DNA of 64,000 nt from Ornithodoros turicata (GCF_037126465.1 NC_088206.1:14984702-15048701); one strand, 5' to 3'; shown: positions 38,011 to 49,900, counted from the first letter of the stretch. Notes: generated by a model not told the origin, from the letters alone. Numbers and translations are program-made.

Positions 38011-41000
38011 GGAACACTGTCTCGGAGAGGAAGAGCGTTATGGTTATAAGAAGGACGCCGAAGAATATTGTTCCCGCTATGATGAGCAATGCCTTGTCCC
38101 TGTGCAGCTGGTTTCTGCAACAGAAGGCGCGTGACTGTGCGGTTCCTTTTTTTTTTTTTTTTTTCACATTTTGTATTCCGTCCTTATTAGACGAGCACAC
38201 CCTTGACTCTAGCGGCTCGCATCCTGACTTCAAAACACTATCCAATACTTACTTGAGCTCTGTCAAGGACAAATAGTTGAAGTTAACGTATCTGACACAG
38301 AAAAAATATCCTTGCATTGGCATCCTCCTCTAAAAGGGGGGGCGGGGGAAGTAGCCAATTTGTCACAACATTTAGCCCCTTTTTGGGACTAAATCCAGGT
38401 AAGTTTATGCGCAGTTCAGGAACTATTTGTAGCACTCGACAGCAAATTTCGGGGACCACAATTCGGAGTAATTCCAATCTAAGGGGTTACAAGCTGCCCT
38501 TACTCCAGACTTTACACCTTTGTTTCTCAGGGTGTAGGCCAATAGCATAGGCAGAAAAATATTTCGGGAGGGGTTCTATGAAAACCTTACATGGGGAGGG
38601 CATTCCACCTCCGTTTTCTCTTTCCCACATACACTACCAAAGGAGATTCGAACCCCCTGCCTACTGTTACGTTGTTCTCTGCTCATGTACCTCTCACGAT
38701 AGCTTGCAAATGCTTCGAGTCAGCCGTCCCTCAACCCTTGCGATGGCAATGGACGTAGTAGGCCATGTGCGTTGTTATCGCCAATTATTGACAGGTCCCA
38801 TGGAATACTACGCAACGACAGTTAAGAGAAACCACGTGACTAACCGTGTATTCACACGAGCGCCTTTTCTGACTGCGCAGCGACTGAAGGAGGAGAAGGA
38901 GGTATCAGCATTATCACGCAATCATCCAACCATTCGGTCGCGGGCGGAGCTTATCGCACAGCAGAATCTATGAAGCGCGCCCGTTTTTATTGTATTTTTG
39001 GCGAGATATCAAAGAGCCTTGTGCAACATCACTGCGCTCAGCAGCTCCGTCCGTCAGAAAGAAGCACACGGATAGTTTGTTCGCGGGGCACAGAATCTGA
39101 CGACTGACGCGCAGAAGGAGGACGGAGCGAAAAAGAAAGCCACCCTCTGTTGCCAATGTTACAAGCTCTATTATTTTTTATCTATTACACCAGGTAGAGC
39201 AACATCCGATCTTGTGGAAGCTTGCCGATGAGCAAAACCGAAATGTACCGAGGAAACATGTCATGTGGGAAAAGATCGCTCTTGAAATGGAAAAGAGACA
39301 CCCGGATGTCGAAGCAACGGTAGATGTGTACATCAAAACACTTTTTGGGTCCCCATATTCACGGCGCAGTCGTTGTATCAGTTGCTGTTAATTAATAATA
39401 ACGAGTTGGCAGCATTCGCGTTCGAAACCAAAAGGTATCGGCTCAGGACGCTAGCAGTTTGGTTTAAAAACGAGAAATGTGTGAGCAGTATCGCACGCCG
39501 GGTAAGACAAAGGGGTGCAAAATTTTATCCCCAAGCCGGCCACTGTGGGGTCACGCATATTCATAGTTGTCTGGCATCATAAATTAACCATGTAATGGTA
39601 TAATATTTTAGGGCTGTCATTACACAAGCCTACATGGCAGCACCCCGGGGTCATCATCACGTCATGCAGCGCATTCACGGGAGGCCACTATGTGCATACA
39701 TCGTGTTCTGACAAGCACCAACGAGAACGATCAGTTGTAATAAAGGGAGTCAGTTTTCCGCGGTTTCACTATTCTTACGTGTTTCCCATTCATCGCGGCC
39801 ACACAGTTTGAGAACTGCCACAGCGCTTTAGAGCAACGTGCTTTACCCCTGGACAAAGCTATAGTGCTGAAGATGCAACACTTACGTGATGAGGTCTCGC
39901 TTTGCCATGACATCATTTCATAATTAGTCACTAGGGGAGCTTCCTATATAACGCGATATGCAAAAAGTGCCAATTCGTGGATTTCGTTTTGTTCCATAAT
40001 TTTATATGTATGTATGGGACGGTAACGTACCCCCACCAAAAAAAGAGAAAAAAAAAGAAACAGATCATACTGGTTGTTTGAGTGGGTGTGAACTCGGCCT
40101 CGCTATGCCACCGGTATACGCGATGAACGTTTCACTGGGAATGAGTAGTAGACACAAAAACATGGCCTGTCCAACGCCTAAAGCAATGAGGCCAATGAAA
40201 CGCAGGAATTGGAAGCTACCAAAGCTAGCCTTAAAAAAAAGCAAGACGGATGGAGGATAGAGGATGAAGGGTGGAGATGCGTTGAGGATGCATGAGTTCG
40301 TCGGGGAGAGCAAAGTATTAGATGGGCCGTTGAGCAAAACCTCCCTTCTGCAGAAAGAGGACAAGGTTTCTTGCTTTAGCGGAACGTACAGCAGAGGGGC
40401 CACCAGAGACACACACACAATTGACACAAAAAGGTGTACGCTCCACTCTGTCCTCCAATCAGAAGTGAGAGCCCTATCATTCACGGCAATGATTGGCGCA
40501 GAACCTGCTATGCGGTGAAGCTGTTTTTACTGTGTTCGAAAGGTGTGAAAGGTATGTGTGTGAAAGCTGTTTACGCCACAGCCGTCTCTGCTTTACACCA
40601 CACTCAACACCGTCAGGCTGCTGCGGAGTCACGGTAAAAAACGACGACGCACAGCTTTCACAGTACTCTCTCCTACACTATTTCCCGCTCACTCTTATTT
40701 ACGAACGTTTTATGCATTTAGAGGCATGTTTAAGCGCACATAATTCGAACGAACCTGTTGCAGACGGGTTACGGAAAGACGATGACTGGCTAGTATACTG
40801 TCCCGCATATTGGCCTCTATACTCTCCTTTTGCGCTTTGCTATGCAGAGCAGAATGTATTTAAAAGTGGCCGCATCGATGCTCAAAACCTTGCGGTAGAC
40901 AAATGGGTCCTCGTATCGTAGCTCCCGTAGAAGGCTATTTTGCAGACTGTACTCTTTCCTCAGCAACCATTCATTCGTCCATAACTTCTTTACCGCTTCT

Positions 41001-44000
41001 TTTCGTGGCAGCATTCACTATCGTCAATATGAGAACAGCAAGAGCCACCAATTTTCGCTTTCTTTCGTCCATTGCTTACCAAGCGCCGTGCACATAAAAT
41101 TAATGCTGCAACCTTGAACCGCAGCGCGAACATTATCCCCGGCATCTAAGCTGGCAGCACATTGGAACACTATCGGTGTAGGCATTCCAGAGGGGCGTGG
41201 CGTCAGCGCCTTATCATTTACCCTCTCGCTCCTTCAGTCGCTGCGCCGTCAGAAAACACGCTCGTGTGAATACACGGTAAGCATCTGTTCACTCAGAGCC
41301 GGGAGGGGGGGGTCCGTAAATTGACATGGTTCCATTGCCGAAGCCACCCGCAACTCTACCTTGAAATGTTGCCCCCTCATTCGGAAGCGGGACCAATTAG
41401 GTCATTCTCCCTAGAGTCACTAAATAAGCTACGCTTACACACTGAGTTCCAAGAGCAGGCATGCGCCATCTTGTTTCTGCGCCACGCTACGCACGCGCAC
41501 TTTAGCGCACGATGCCATCTATCGTGCACGGAATGCAGAGCACCGTGCCAACCGTGCGGAGTTTGAAACATCCGAAGCGGAAACCACCAAACGCCGCCTA
41601 GTGGAATGGAAACGGCGCAAACAAGAGAGAAGAGCTACGCAGCAGACTTAGAACTTTTCATTTTGGTCCCAGAGGCTCGCGAGCCCCCTCTTGGAGGCGG
41701 GCGTAGCTCACCCTGGCACAAAAGGGATAGGACAAGTCTTGTACTACTAGTACTACTACTACGTTCCTTTCTTTGTAAGATGTACTACTACGTTCCTCAA
41801 CCGCATGCACCGCTCCGCGTCTGAGGGGGGGAGTGATGTGGCGGCCCGTGGACGACGATGACGACGTGCCTGTGCTGCCACGCGCTACGGCGCTGGCACG
41901 ACAGTTCTACCGGCACCGTCCTAGCGTGAGGCAACGACCATCTGCCCGCTGGGACATTCCAACATCGCCGGTCAGGACTCATGTAGAGGAACACCACCTC
42001 CTCTACATGTTCATCAAGGTTGATGGCGTCGAGTTCACCTTGACATCCTCGGGACACTATGGTTGACAATATACGGATTATCGCACAACAATCGCACACC
42101 CTTCTCTATCGCACAGGGAGCATTATGTTAGACGTCTTTGACCCTCAACTCGGGATGGTACCGGTGTGGTGCGGAAACAAGATGGCGCTCCTGCTCTCCC
42201 TTGGACCTCAGTGCCGATACTCTAGTTCTCCCTGCAATAGGGTGGAGAGGTAGGGTGGAGAGGGAAACTGTGGAGCTGCGCACACCGCCGACCTACTTGC
42301 ATAGCGTATACGATGCACCCAAGATGAACAACATGTTGAAAAAGCCCAAGGTCGGAATCGCTGGTGTCCACCTTCGACACCCTCTGCGACGCCACAACTC
42401 ACCAAATTGGGGTCTGACCGGGAGCCCACCGGGTACACCTGGCGTACTATCACCTGCACACAACGGCACATTTAGTGGTGGGAACAGATTGAGCAGGTTC
42501 ACGAAATGTCTCACGTAATGTGGTTTTCATTGCATTCATTTTCCGCTGTTGTCACTCATGTTATTAAATGATACGCTTGAGCATTACGCCACTGTGATCG
42601 GAAGATATGTGACAGAAGGTGTGGTCTGAACACAAGAAGTACCCTCAAAATGCCCATTGATCCCTACGTACTGAAGGTTTTCACAAAGGTGCGCCCCTAT
42701 TGGAATAATATATTCTAATCTGGAACGTGTGAAGCATTAGCTTGCCACATAATCTGTATAATCTATATTAGATAACGTGTTCGTCAAGCAGCAACTAATC
42801 AGCCAATTTCGGTCAACTAGACATTCGGAATACAGTGAACCCTCGTTAATATGACCCCCGATAATCGGACATGCGCGCTTTACGACCATACTCCCGGGGA
42901 ACAATGCAGTGAAACCTCTGCAAATCCCCCCGTTAATATGACAGTTTCGCAGTATGACCAAAATTTTCGGGAACGACCATGGTCATAATAACGAGGGTTC
43001 ACTGTAGACGAGTTCAGGAAATCCCAGTGCTCTTTGCGCACGCATTGCATCCTGGGCGCTTGATGAGCGGGGGAACGAAGAATAATCCTTCACATTTCGC
43101 TTTCGGAGACCTGGACACTTCGTGGACAATGAACCGGTAGGGGAGAAATCTGAACAGTTCGCAGGTCACCCGTTTCTTTCGTATTAGTGAACTCCCACAG
43201 TTCAAAGCGACGCTAAGCACTCTGGGATTTTCTGAACTCGCCTATTACGCCTGTTTAATACAAAAGATATACCACAACATGACATATGCACAGCCTACCT
43301 GCTCTACGTCTACGTTGCTGTTTGTGAATGCGGTTTGTATGGAGAGCGATATATCTAGCGAGCATTTCGTCTGGCTTCCTTCCTTCGCTTTGGGTTAGTC
43401 CTGCACACTCTGGAGTGCAGTTTATACCCTTTCTTTCAGCCTTTGTAATACCACAAAAACCGCTGGAAGATTGCTAACAGAATCCTGGAAAACGTGAGCC
43501 ATGGCGCCAGCAAGTGCATGGTATGACTTTGCTGGAAACCACGCCTGGTATAGCACTGCAATGATAGGACAACAGCGTGCTTCCTACACACACTACACAC
43601 TTTTCCATCGTCACTAGGGTGTCCAATGCGCATCACTCGGCTCGACTTTCGCTATCACGTGACGGAAAGTGACTTACTAGGGAAGGCACTTACCAACAGC
43701 ATGCTGTCCAGAAGGGCTGTAGTATTGTGGGACTACGAAGATAAAAGAACCTTGTTTTAAGCAAACTGACTGTAGACCCTCCGTTGATGGCGTACGGTAT
43801 ACGAGGTCGCGGCAAACTCAGTAGAACTAAGCATAAGCCGACAGGGTCACTCATGAGGGACACAATAACCACCAATCACCGCCCCATGCGCCCAATCCGA
43901 CGAGGTTGGTACACAGTAAAGTATATGCAATACGCAACCCTTGGATACCCAATTAGACACAGTATACCGGTCTGACAGCTACTCGAGATGGACGCATAGG

Positions 44001-44396
44001 TGAAGCACAGCTAACCACGCCAAGAAGGGAAATGCCACTGCTGGTCTGAGTACTCAACTCATTCTGCGATACTGTTCCATCTGAGCGATGGTGAGCGGAG
44101 AGTCAGGAACATATCCACCCATCTGTGGTTGTGGTACACCTTGCGGGACATCGGTTGCTGGGCCGCCTTGACCTGCAAAACGTGGGTCTGGTCCCATCAT
44201 CTGGAAGGCACCCGATGGCGCCATGTATTCTGCAGGGGTACGTCGTACGTACCACCATGAGGCCCGTAGCCAGGTGGAGGCTGGAAAGCATAATTGGGCG
44301 GTTGCTGTTCGAAAGAACCGGCGGCAGCGGGATTTTGCACGTAGTCGGCGAACCGAGGATCATTGTAGGGGCCTGTAGGGTTGTTCACATTGCCAT
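38011..44396 (-). CDS. Unrecognised PPxY-containing membrane protein, tandem copy B (partial model)
   Basis: Paralogue of the gene immediately upstream on the same strand. Exons, 5' to 3': 44396-44253, 44229-44059, 43732-43694, 42453-42403, an unresolved small exon, then a membrane exon at 38114-38011 (104 nt) or alternatively 40215-40112 (also 104 nt). The first part carries PPNY and PPGY motifs in a Gly/Pro/Gln-rich stretch ending TIAQMEQYRRM. The 39-nt exon gives PQYYSPSGQHAVG against PAYYSPTGQRVAG in copy A. The next exon (DSTPGVPGGLPVRPQF) has the same 2-in/1-out phase as its copy A partner and a strong GTGAGT donor. The membrane exon encodes ALLIIAGTIFFGVLLITI and has the same 1-in/1-out phase as copy A. 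A 23-nt GT...AG gap (44252-44230) splits the Tyr/Pro-rich exon; without it the frame breaks. Start codon and C-terminus were not found. A Harbinger-type transposon occupies much of the interval. The copy could be decaying. Confidence 0.45.
39194..39319 (+). pseudogene. MADF (Adf-1/Myb-like) domain fragment of Harbinger element
   Basis: After an acceptor-like ACACCAG the frame reads VEQHPILWKLADEQNRN, VPRKHVMWEKIALEMEKRH and PDVEATV. This fits the MADF pattern of an N-terminal helix ending in LW and a later W..IA helix. In active PIF/Harbinger elements the MADF/Myb protein helps the transposase bind DNA and enter the nucleus. Only the first half of the domain is legible, with a possible donor after ACG; the rest was not found. 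Confidence 0.6.
39731..39865 (-). pseudogene. Harbinger transposase DDE-domain remnant
   Basis: Contains ALWQFSNCVAAMNGKHVRI followed by VKPRKTDSLYYN, the signature region around the first catalytic Asp of HARBI1-like nucleases (usually NC.GA.DGKHV). Here the Asp is Asn (AMNGKHV), so the site is probably dead. The rest of the catalytic domain is not evident. Confidence 0.6.
40112..40215 (-). CDS. Possible third membrane-segment exon, inside a transposon
   Basis: An exon-like segment of exactly 104 nt with one leading and one trailing base, as in the 38.0-kb exon. The acceptor is TTTGGTAG and the donor G/GTGGCA is weak. It encodes FQFLRFIGLIALGVGQAMF, then LCLLLIPSETF; the SETF end resembles the SETVF end of the exon at 38011-38114. 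It lies between the N-terminal and DDE remnants of a Harbinger-type transposase, so it may be a captured host exon, part of a nested repeat, or a chance hydrophobic reading frame. Confidence 0.3.
40432..40535 (+). repeat. Single arm of the AACTTCACC-type foldback MITE
   Basis: The stretch resembles the right arm of the 26.2-kb element: a GTGTACGCTCC block, then TATCATTCAC, then TGCTATGCGGTGAAGC. No partner arm was identified nearby, so it is a fragment nested in the Harbinger element. Confidence 0.4.
40714..41014 (-). pseudogene. Harbinger transposase N-terminal remnant
   Basis: The frame reads LLRELRYEDPFVYRKVL and SIDAATFKYILLCIAKRKR, then stops. The neighbouring frame continues NMRDSILASHRLSVTRLQQ, matching the usual order of HARBI1-like proteins (helical N-terminus, then a conserved NMR...I...RL.VTLR block). 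One frameshift therefore separates the two pieces. The DDE nuclease portion lies further on. Confidence 0.6.
42833..43004 (+). mobile_element. Pogo/mariner-type MITE, 172 bp, TA duplication
   Basis: Bounded by CAGTGAACCCTCGTTAAT and its inverted form, each flanked by TA (42831-42832, 43005-43006). CAGT...CCTCGTTA ends with TA targets are typical of pogo/Tigger-like elements. The copy near 23.9 kb is the same family. Confidence 0.75.
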
Positions 44397-45643
44397 CTGC
44401 AAGGAGGTTGTGAACAATCTTGTTTTCAGCAAGAAGGAACGCATAAGTATAGGTCAGTGAGCAAGCAGAGCATGCAGACATCCAACTCCTCAAGGACACA
44501 GGACGTCGAAACGAACGAGTTCGAGGCCAGTCGTAGCATTTGGGCGGTCAAGTGGCTCAATATGGCAACTTATAGGTTGACCATATGAGTCAATAGGGCA
44601 ACTTGTAGGCTGGCAATCGTACGGGACTAATGTTCGATACAAGAATACAACCAGTTATTCACAGGATGTCGAGAACACGGTATACAGTAGAGCTCTTGAA
44701 TGGTTGTCTCACGAGCCCAGAACCTGTCTTAGCACGGTTCCTGTGTTCAGGTTGCTTGAATGATATTCGTACTGTTGGATGCTAAAAGGGTTGTAACACT
44801 GTCATGCAAATGCAGCGCTTCTGCGATCTATTTCTCTTATTATATGTAAAAGGCAGCCACCGCCCGATATGGTACGGTGCCCTGCCCCCGCGAAACGCAT
44901 CCTGTATGATAGTCACCGATATCTGAATGGTTGCACTTATCCATTCAGCAAGTGTATATGCGTGGAATCATGGACTGTGCAGGTTTGGTTGAAGGCGTGT
45001 GCTTTAGTGCACTGGCTAGGCCGTTCAGATGTTCTCGTGTAGTTAAGGTAATAACTCTTTTCGTCCAATAACCTGTTTGCAATGTTGAACAAAGTATGTT
45101 GGTAGTGATATTGATATTTTTACTTCAAGCGTTAGTAGTTGCTAAACCGTGTAAGCTGAATAACAATTATAACTTGTCCTTATATCATCGTTGTCACGCT
45201 GTTTGTGGGCAAGTAAAAATGAAATCTATGGGAGCTTGTGAAAGACAGTCTTCATCGACTCCCCCGAATTCAAGGCATGGGACTTAACGATAACCAATAG
45301 GTTGAGCTACAGTAGGCTAAGTCAAAAGCGCTGCCTTACAGTTCTGCATGACGATGCGAAGAACGATGCCGAACACTTTCAACCTTCTCCTTCTTCGTCC
45401 TCGGAGCAGCCTCTGCGCAACGCGAAGACGAACACTTCTTCGCAAGTAAGGCACGAGCTATCAGTGAAGCCGTTGCTAGCACGCACAAGACACCCTTTTT
45501 TCTACACCCAATTATTGTTATTATTAGTAGTAATAATAATAATTCAAACTCAAGCTCAACCCGGATTTGACTTGTTAAAGGAGCAATGAAATAACGTTTA
45601 GGATCAATGGAAGTTCGTTGCACGTGTTCTTATCATTCTGCAA

Positions 45644-45815
45644 TAGACCTCTACCAGCGAAACATCATCATGACTTTGGTAGACGGACTGAAACCGAAAC
45701 AAATCGGAAGTGGAGGGTTGGGTTCCACGAATGGGCACTCGTTCACTGCCTCCTGTTGAAGGAAAAGTAGGACCGAAGGTTGCGCCCATTTCAGGGACCA
45801 TCGTAATCATATCGG
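45644..45815 (-). repeat. Dispersed TAGACCTCT repeat, inverted partial copy
   Basis: Reads as the reverse complement of the right two-thirds of the family, starting TAGACCTCTACC. Confidence 0.6.
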
Positions 45816-46016
45816 CTTACTGCAGCAATCGACGCGGACAAGGAGTTAGAACATAAAAGGGGACAAACCACCTGCAGACTCTCAACTAAGTGAAGTTTAT
45901 TCAAACAGGAAGTATTTATTGAAAAAACATTGCACGTCATCATAGGGCATATTAGAACCCAGTTCACGTCATCAAGCTCACGGACTCACCACGTAGTAGC
46001 CTAGAAGGTGTTGCGG

Positions 46017-46283
46017 TCATACTCCTGACCTTGAGGGTTCATCAAGGTTCAACAAATTACGTACACCGTCAAGAAATTCCTTTTCCTGGTTAGTGAGTGA
46101 TAAGGAAGGTGAGCTGACACATTTCTCATCAAACATGTGGATGGCAAAGGCCTCCGTTATTTCACGCACAGTTTGGTCTCTGTGTGTTGATAGCACTGAA
46201 GCCTGGTGCAACATAGGTGTACAGGGTCGGCCACACTTAAAAGTATCGCGGGAGCGCATGACCTGCAAGTACGCCAGCGCCAC
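46017..46283 (-). pseudogene. Retroelement protein C-terminal fragment
   Basis: The frame includes STHRDQTVREITEAFAIHM, FDEKCVSSPSLSLTNQEKEF and LDG. The H-R-D-Q-x-x-REI-EA...CVS-PS-x-L pattern is, from memory of tick genomes, a recurring tail of retroelement polyproteins of the Penelope/GIY-YIG or LINE type. Only this tail remains, so class assignment is uncertain. Confidence 0.4.
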
Positions 46284-46809
46284 GTAACGGATGATCCTGG
46301 GTTTGAGACCTCGCGCCTAGCGAACGTTCGCCACCTCCCGATTGGGTCAGTCATTGCTCTCGTAACACTGTCCGGCGGGGAGACACAGCAAGGGGGACTC
46401 TCGCATGCATCCTGCATGAGAAGCTGTCAGGCAAACTTCGCGCAACCCTGGAGAGCAAAGGATGTAAGTGACGTCAGACCGCTTGCAGGGGGTGTGTCTG
46501 CTGATCGTTCGACTGTTTTTATTGTTATTTTTATTTTATTTTTATTTTTTGCGCGTGAACTGCGCCCGCGTTGAATGCAATATGGGAGAAATAAGATATA
46601 TTACAGATAATAACCCTCCTTGACAAAGGTTCTCCACTAAGAAGTATTATTTGGGAATCTCTTCATGGACAAGAACTGACATAGTGAAAGACACCTAAAA
46701 AGTACAATGTCCACACAAACGACGCAACGACCTATTAGAAGATTAATAGCTTGATAAGGTATCGTGTCGTATTTATATAATCATGGAATAGGGCACGTTC
46801 CATAGAACT

Positions 46810-46911
46810 TCATGACGGTTCGCCCGTACTGAAGTCATCATACGAGGTGACGTCCAGTGGTGAGGTGCCTTCATCTTCCGTTGTCGTCAGATGGCGGAGA
46901 TTCAATTCAAT
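46810..46911 (-). CDS. Candidate terminal coding exon (copy A region)
   Basis: After a good acceptor (ATATTACAG) the minus strand is open for 33 codons to a TGA in phase 0 only. The product is acidic and hydrophilic: IELNLRHLTTTEDEG, then TSPLDVTSYDDFSTGEPS. It looks like a short cytoplasmic or extracellular tail rather than noise, with codon-like composition. The preceding membrane exon ends one base into a codon, so an intermediate exon of 3n+2 nt would be required. No consensus AATAAA was seen close by. Confidence 0.35.
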   Translation of the reverse strand: MELNLRHLTTTEDEGTSPLDVTSYDDFSTGEPS

Positions 46912-49900
46912 CTGTAATATTCAGAAAATACGAATATATATAGTACAGAAATACTATGTTATGTACGTGCAGCCTTACTAGGTTCCGATGCTTAGTAGAA
47001 ACCGCCGCCACCGACGTCGTAGTTTTGTTAATTGTGCTGGGCGCTAATGTACGTCCCACTGCTGCGTAGAATCAAAGGGTTTCATGTAACGACATAATTT
47101 TCGGCGAAATAGGGTAAAGGTGGGGCAAGATGAGACACAGGGCAAGATGAGGCACTTTTTTGCTCGACGCAGACCGCCTGTCTCAGAGACGCGTTGCTCC
47201 ATGCGCTTGAAACTTTACTCATACGTTGCCCTCCATGTCCGCTTTATATTGCACGTGAGAATTATCCGGATTGGTATTTGCGTTGAAAAAAAAACGCAAA
47301 AAGGGCGCAATTTTCTGTAGCCCTTTTTCTTGTCAGCTGTGCAGCAGCGTGTCGCAGGTTTATTCTGTCAACCAGATCCTGTTTCTTTATTTATTCATCT
47401 AGATATATCATCATGTAGGCGGTGGGCTTAAGGGGGCTTAGTAGGTGCTAAAATTGCAAAAACTAATTTGTATAATTCATTACCACGGCGTGTGTCATCT
47501 TGCCCCGAGAGCTGTCTAGAGCCCCGAGAGCTGTCTCATCTTGCCCCGAGGGTTGGGGCAAGATGAGACAAACTGCATTTTTTTAAATTTCTTGTTCTGT
47601 TGTTTATTTTAGAACCGGTTACGTCCCTTCTGATTTACAGATCAGAAGCTCTCGACCTCTAAGGATGTACCTATGAGTAGTTTTTTTTTCTTTTTGAAAA
47701 ACACGAAAAATAAGAATTCCATATTCAATTGCAAATTTCTGACTCATCTTGCACACCCTTACCCTACTTTTTCATTGTTTGCTATTGCGATCAGTGAGAA
47801 AAAAGAAAAGCATAGAGCAATGAATAGGCGGAACTGCGTCCTTCGTATCGTAAACTGCAGAGGTTGAACGAACAATTAAGACAGACACAACATTGAAGCT
47901 TCACTTTGGGAAAGGTGAACTCGCCGAACTGCCTCACGTGTGGAAGTTGAGAAAACTAGACACGCAATAATTAACTGCTCCAGATATAGCGGTCAACGTA
48001 ATGACCTCAGCCTAACCTAGACCACCTTGGAAAGACTGGACCACCACAGTCCTCTAGACTTAGTGAAGCTCATCGCAGGACAGCGTGCGGCAGCTGATAA
48101 TCACATTCCTTGTGGACATTGTAGCGCCTCTAACTTATTAGATGTATTAACTTTTATATTTTAGTGTTTTGAAGTAGCGGGCTCCTATGTCTTGTAGGAG
48201 CCTTCATCTTCAGATGCTCATTAGCTACAATTCTAATCTAATCTAAGCTAAGCTTCACTAACGCTCAAGCAATGATCTGAAAGAGAGCAGTCGACGAAAA
48301 AGTCGAAGAGTGCAGGTGGCGGCAGAATCTATACCTCTCTCGACTGCTGGTCAGGTGTGGTTTCGAGTCTTGCCATGGGCACTCACTGACTTTCGTATCA
48401 TGAAACTTATGGCCATTGAATGCAGGTTCAAGTTGACACGTGACACACTAGGTGGCGCTACGCGCATGTTCAACAGTCGCTGGTTTCTACGATCATTAAC
48501 ATTGCCAGTCTACACTGAAACACCGACTTTCTCGCACCAATCCCTGTTCTGTATCTGTTTTCTCTGTCCTTCCATTTCTCGCACCCCCATCTTTGTGTAC
48601 TTACTTGAGGTGGATACTGCAACGAAACGAAGCGTACCAGTTAACTTGACCAAGCACTGTGTTAACGCGCTATTAAAACTATTACCATTGTTTTTCACTA
48701 CACGAGACTGTTGCAGACAATGTTCTATGCCTTATGAAATTTCGGTAGGAGGAGAAACTTCTAACGGTCACTTAGCACTAAAAAAAAAAGAAATCGTTGT
48801 TCACGAAAATCTAGCGTTGCTATCATTGCTGTGAAGTGACTCTTACCGAACGTTAACTTTGCCATGACAAGTGCGATCGTAATTGTGAGCATGCCGAAGC
48901 ATAGAGTTCCCAGAACGATAGCCAGAGCCTTAATAGCCTGAGTAGCCCTGAAACGAACGTACAGTCGTAAAGAACCCTGACAAATAGAACTCTCCCTGTT
49001 TGTAAACAAATGACGTCATAGTGTTCCACAGTGCCACCAATTTGGTAGAGTTGAACTGCGCTGGAAGATATAGGGGCGAACAAAGTCGCGCCCGAAAGCC
49101 AGGATTCTTGAGGGGATTACGAGGGTCCCTGAAAGGGACGCAACCTTCGGTCCTACTTTTCTTTCAATAGTAGGCAGCGAACAAGTGCCCAGTCGTGGGA
49201 CCCAGCCCTCCCCTTCCGATTAGTTTCGGTTTCAGTCTGCATACCAACGTCATGATGACGTCTTTCGGGTAGAGGTCTATTCGGCTATATCCAGTTGACC
49301 CAAGTCAGACAACCAAGTCTTCAGTGGTGCAGCAGCGCTTGAGAGGGTGCTTTAAAAGCGCCACATAACTCGTGTTCTTGTCAGACACAGATCACGCCAA
49401 GGAATGGCACTCAGACGGGCAGAAGTATACTGGACAAGGATGTGGGGCCGTACATTACAGTTTAGCATTGTTTTTACACTTTGTGATTGCCATTGACTTA
49501 CCCTTCATCCTCTTCAGGACACCAGACATTTGAGATGAGGAAGAACGGTATTGTCAGGTGAGCCAAGTTAGGGTCCATAGCAGGAATCTGAATTTGTACG
49601 CACCGGGTTCAAGTGTCATCGGCGTCCCTGGTACGGCTCCTGGGGATCCCAGCTCTTCAGGGTCCCCTGTGGATACATGCATTTAATCAGAGTGCGCTAC
49701 CGTTACTCGCTACTTTTTCAAAAGGTAACGCGTTACGTTATTCGTTACATGTTGCGGTAGTAGGTAACTCGTTACTAACACCTTTACTTCTGATAAGTAA
49801 TGCCATTACTTTTGCATTACTTCACCAGGAATCCTTATAATGTGCACCACATTTTGGTTGAGTCACATAAGGACATTCCGCAAATCAATACAAGCAATGT

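Larger units (their letters stand above)
38844..41277 (-). mobile_element. PIF/Harbinger-type transposon, degenerate, with 49-bp TIRs
   Basis: Inverted repeats of 49 bp (38844-38892 and 41229-41277, 46 of 49 matching, beginning CCGTGTATTCACACGAG) flanked by the 3-bp duplication TAA (38841-38843, 41278-41280), as expected for PIF/Harbinger. Inside are a MADF-like frame on the plus strand and pieces of a HARBI1-like nuclease on the minus strand, the usual two-gene layout of the superfamily. Frameshifts and a changed catalytic residue make it inactive. It sits within PPxY gene copy B. Confidence 0.85.

Noticed and set aside
41800..42066. LTR-retrotransposon polypurine tract and LTR start (G-run then TGATGTGG)
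   Set aside because: No second LTR, no target duplication and no pol sequence could be shown.
43270..43390. Minus-strand exon-like stretch ending AGAGCAG before GTAGGC
   Set aside because: Open in one frame but without similarity to copy A and with phases that do not fit the copy B model.
44054..44396. Tyr/Pro-rich exon as a C-terminal exon ending in TGA
   Set aside because: The homologous position in copy A (after EYRR) also has a GT with the same phase leading to the matching 39-nt exon, so the stop is better read as intronic.
48310..48834. 174-codon plus-strand frame
   Set aside because: Lies opposite the copy A intron, Leu/Phe/Cys-rich low-information composition, ends in an A-run; no recognisable domain.
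48847..48947. CD225/dispanin (IFITM-like) assignment for the PPxY genes
   Set aside because: Only one hydrophobic helix is seen and the cysteine-bearing first helix of CD225 is absent.
49502..49587. 86-nt exon reading IPAMDPNLAHLTIPFF
   Set aside because: Open and well bordered, but its phase does not follow the 49604-49666 exon; kept only as an alternative to the 10-nt micro-exon.
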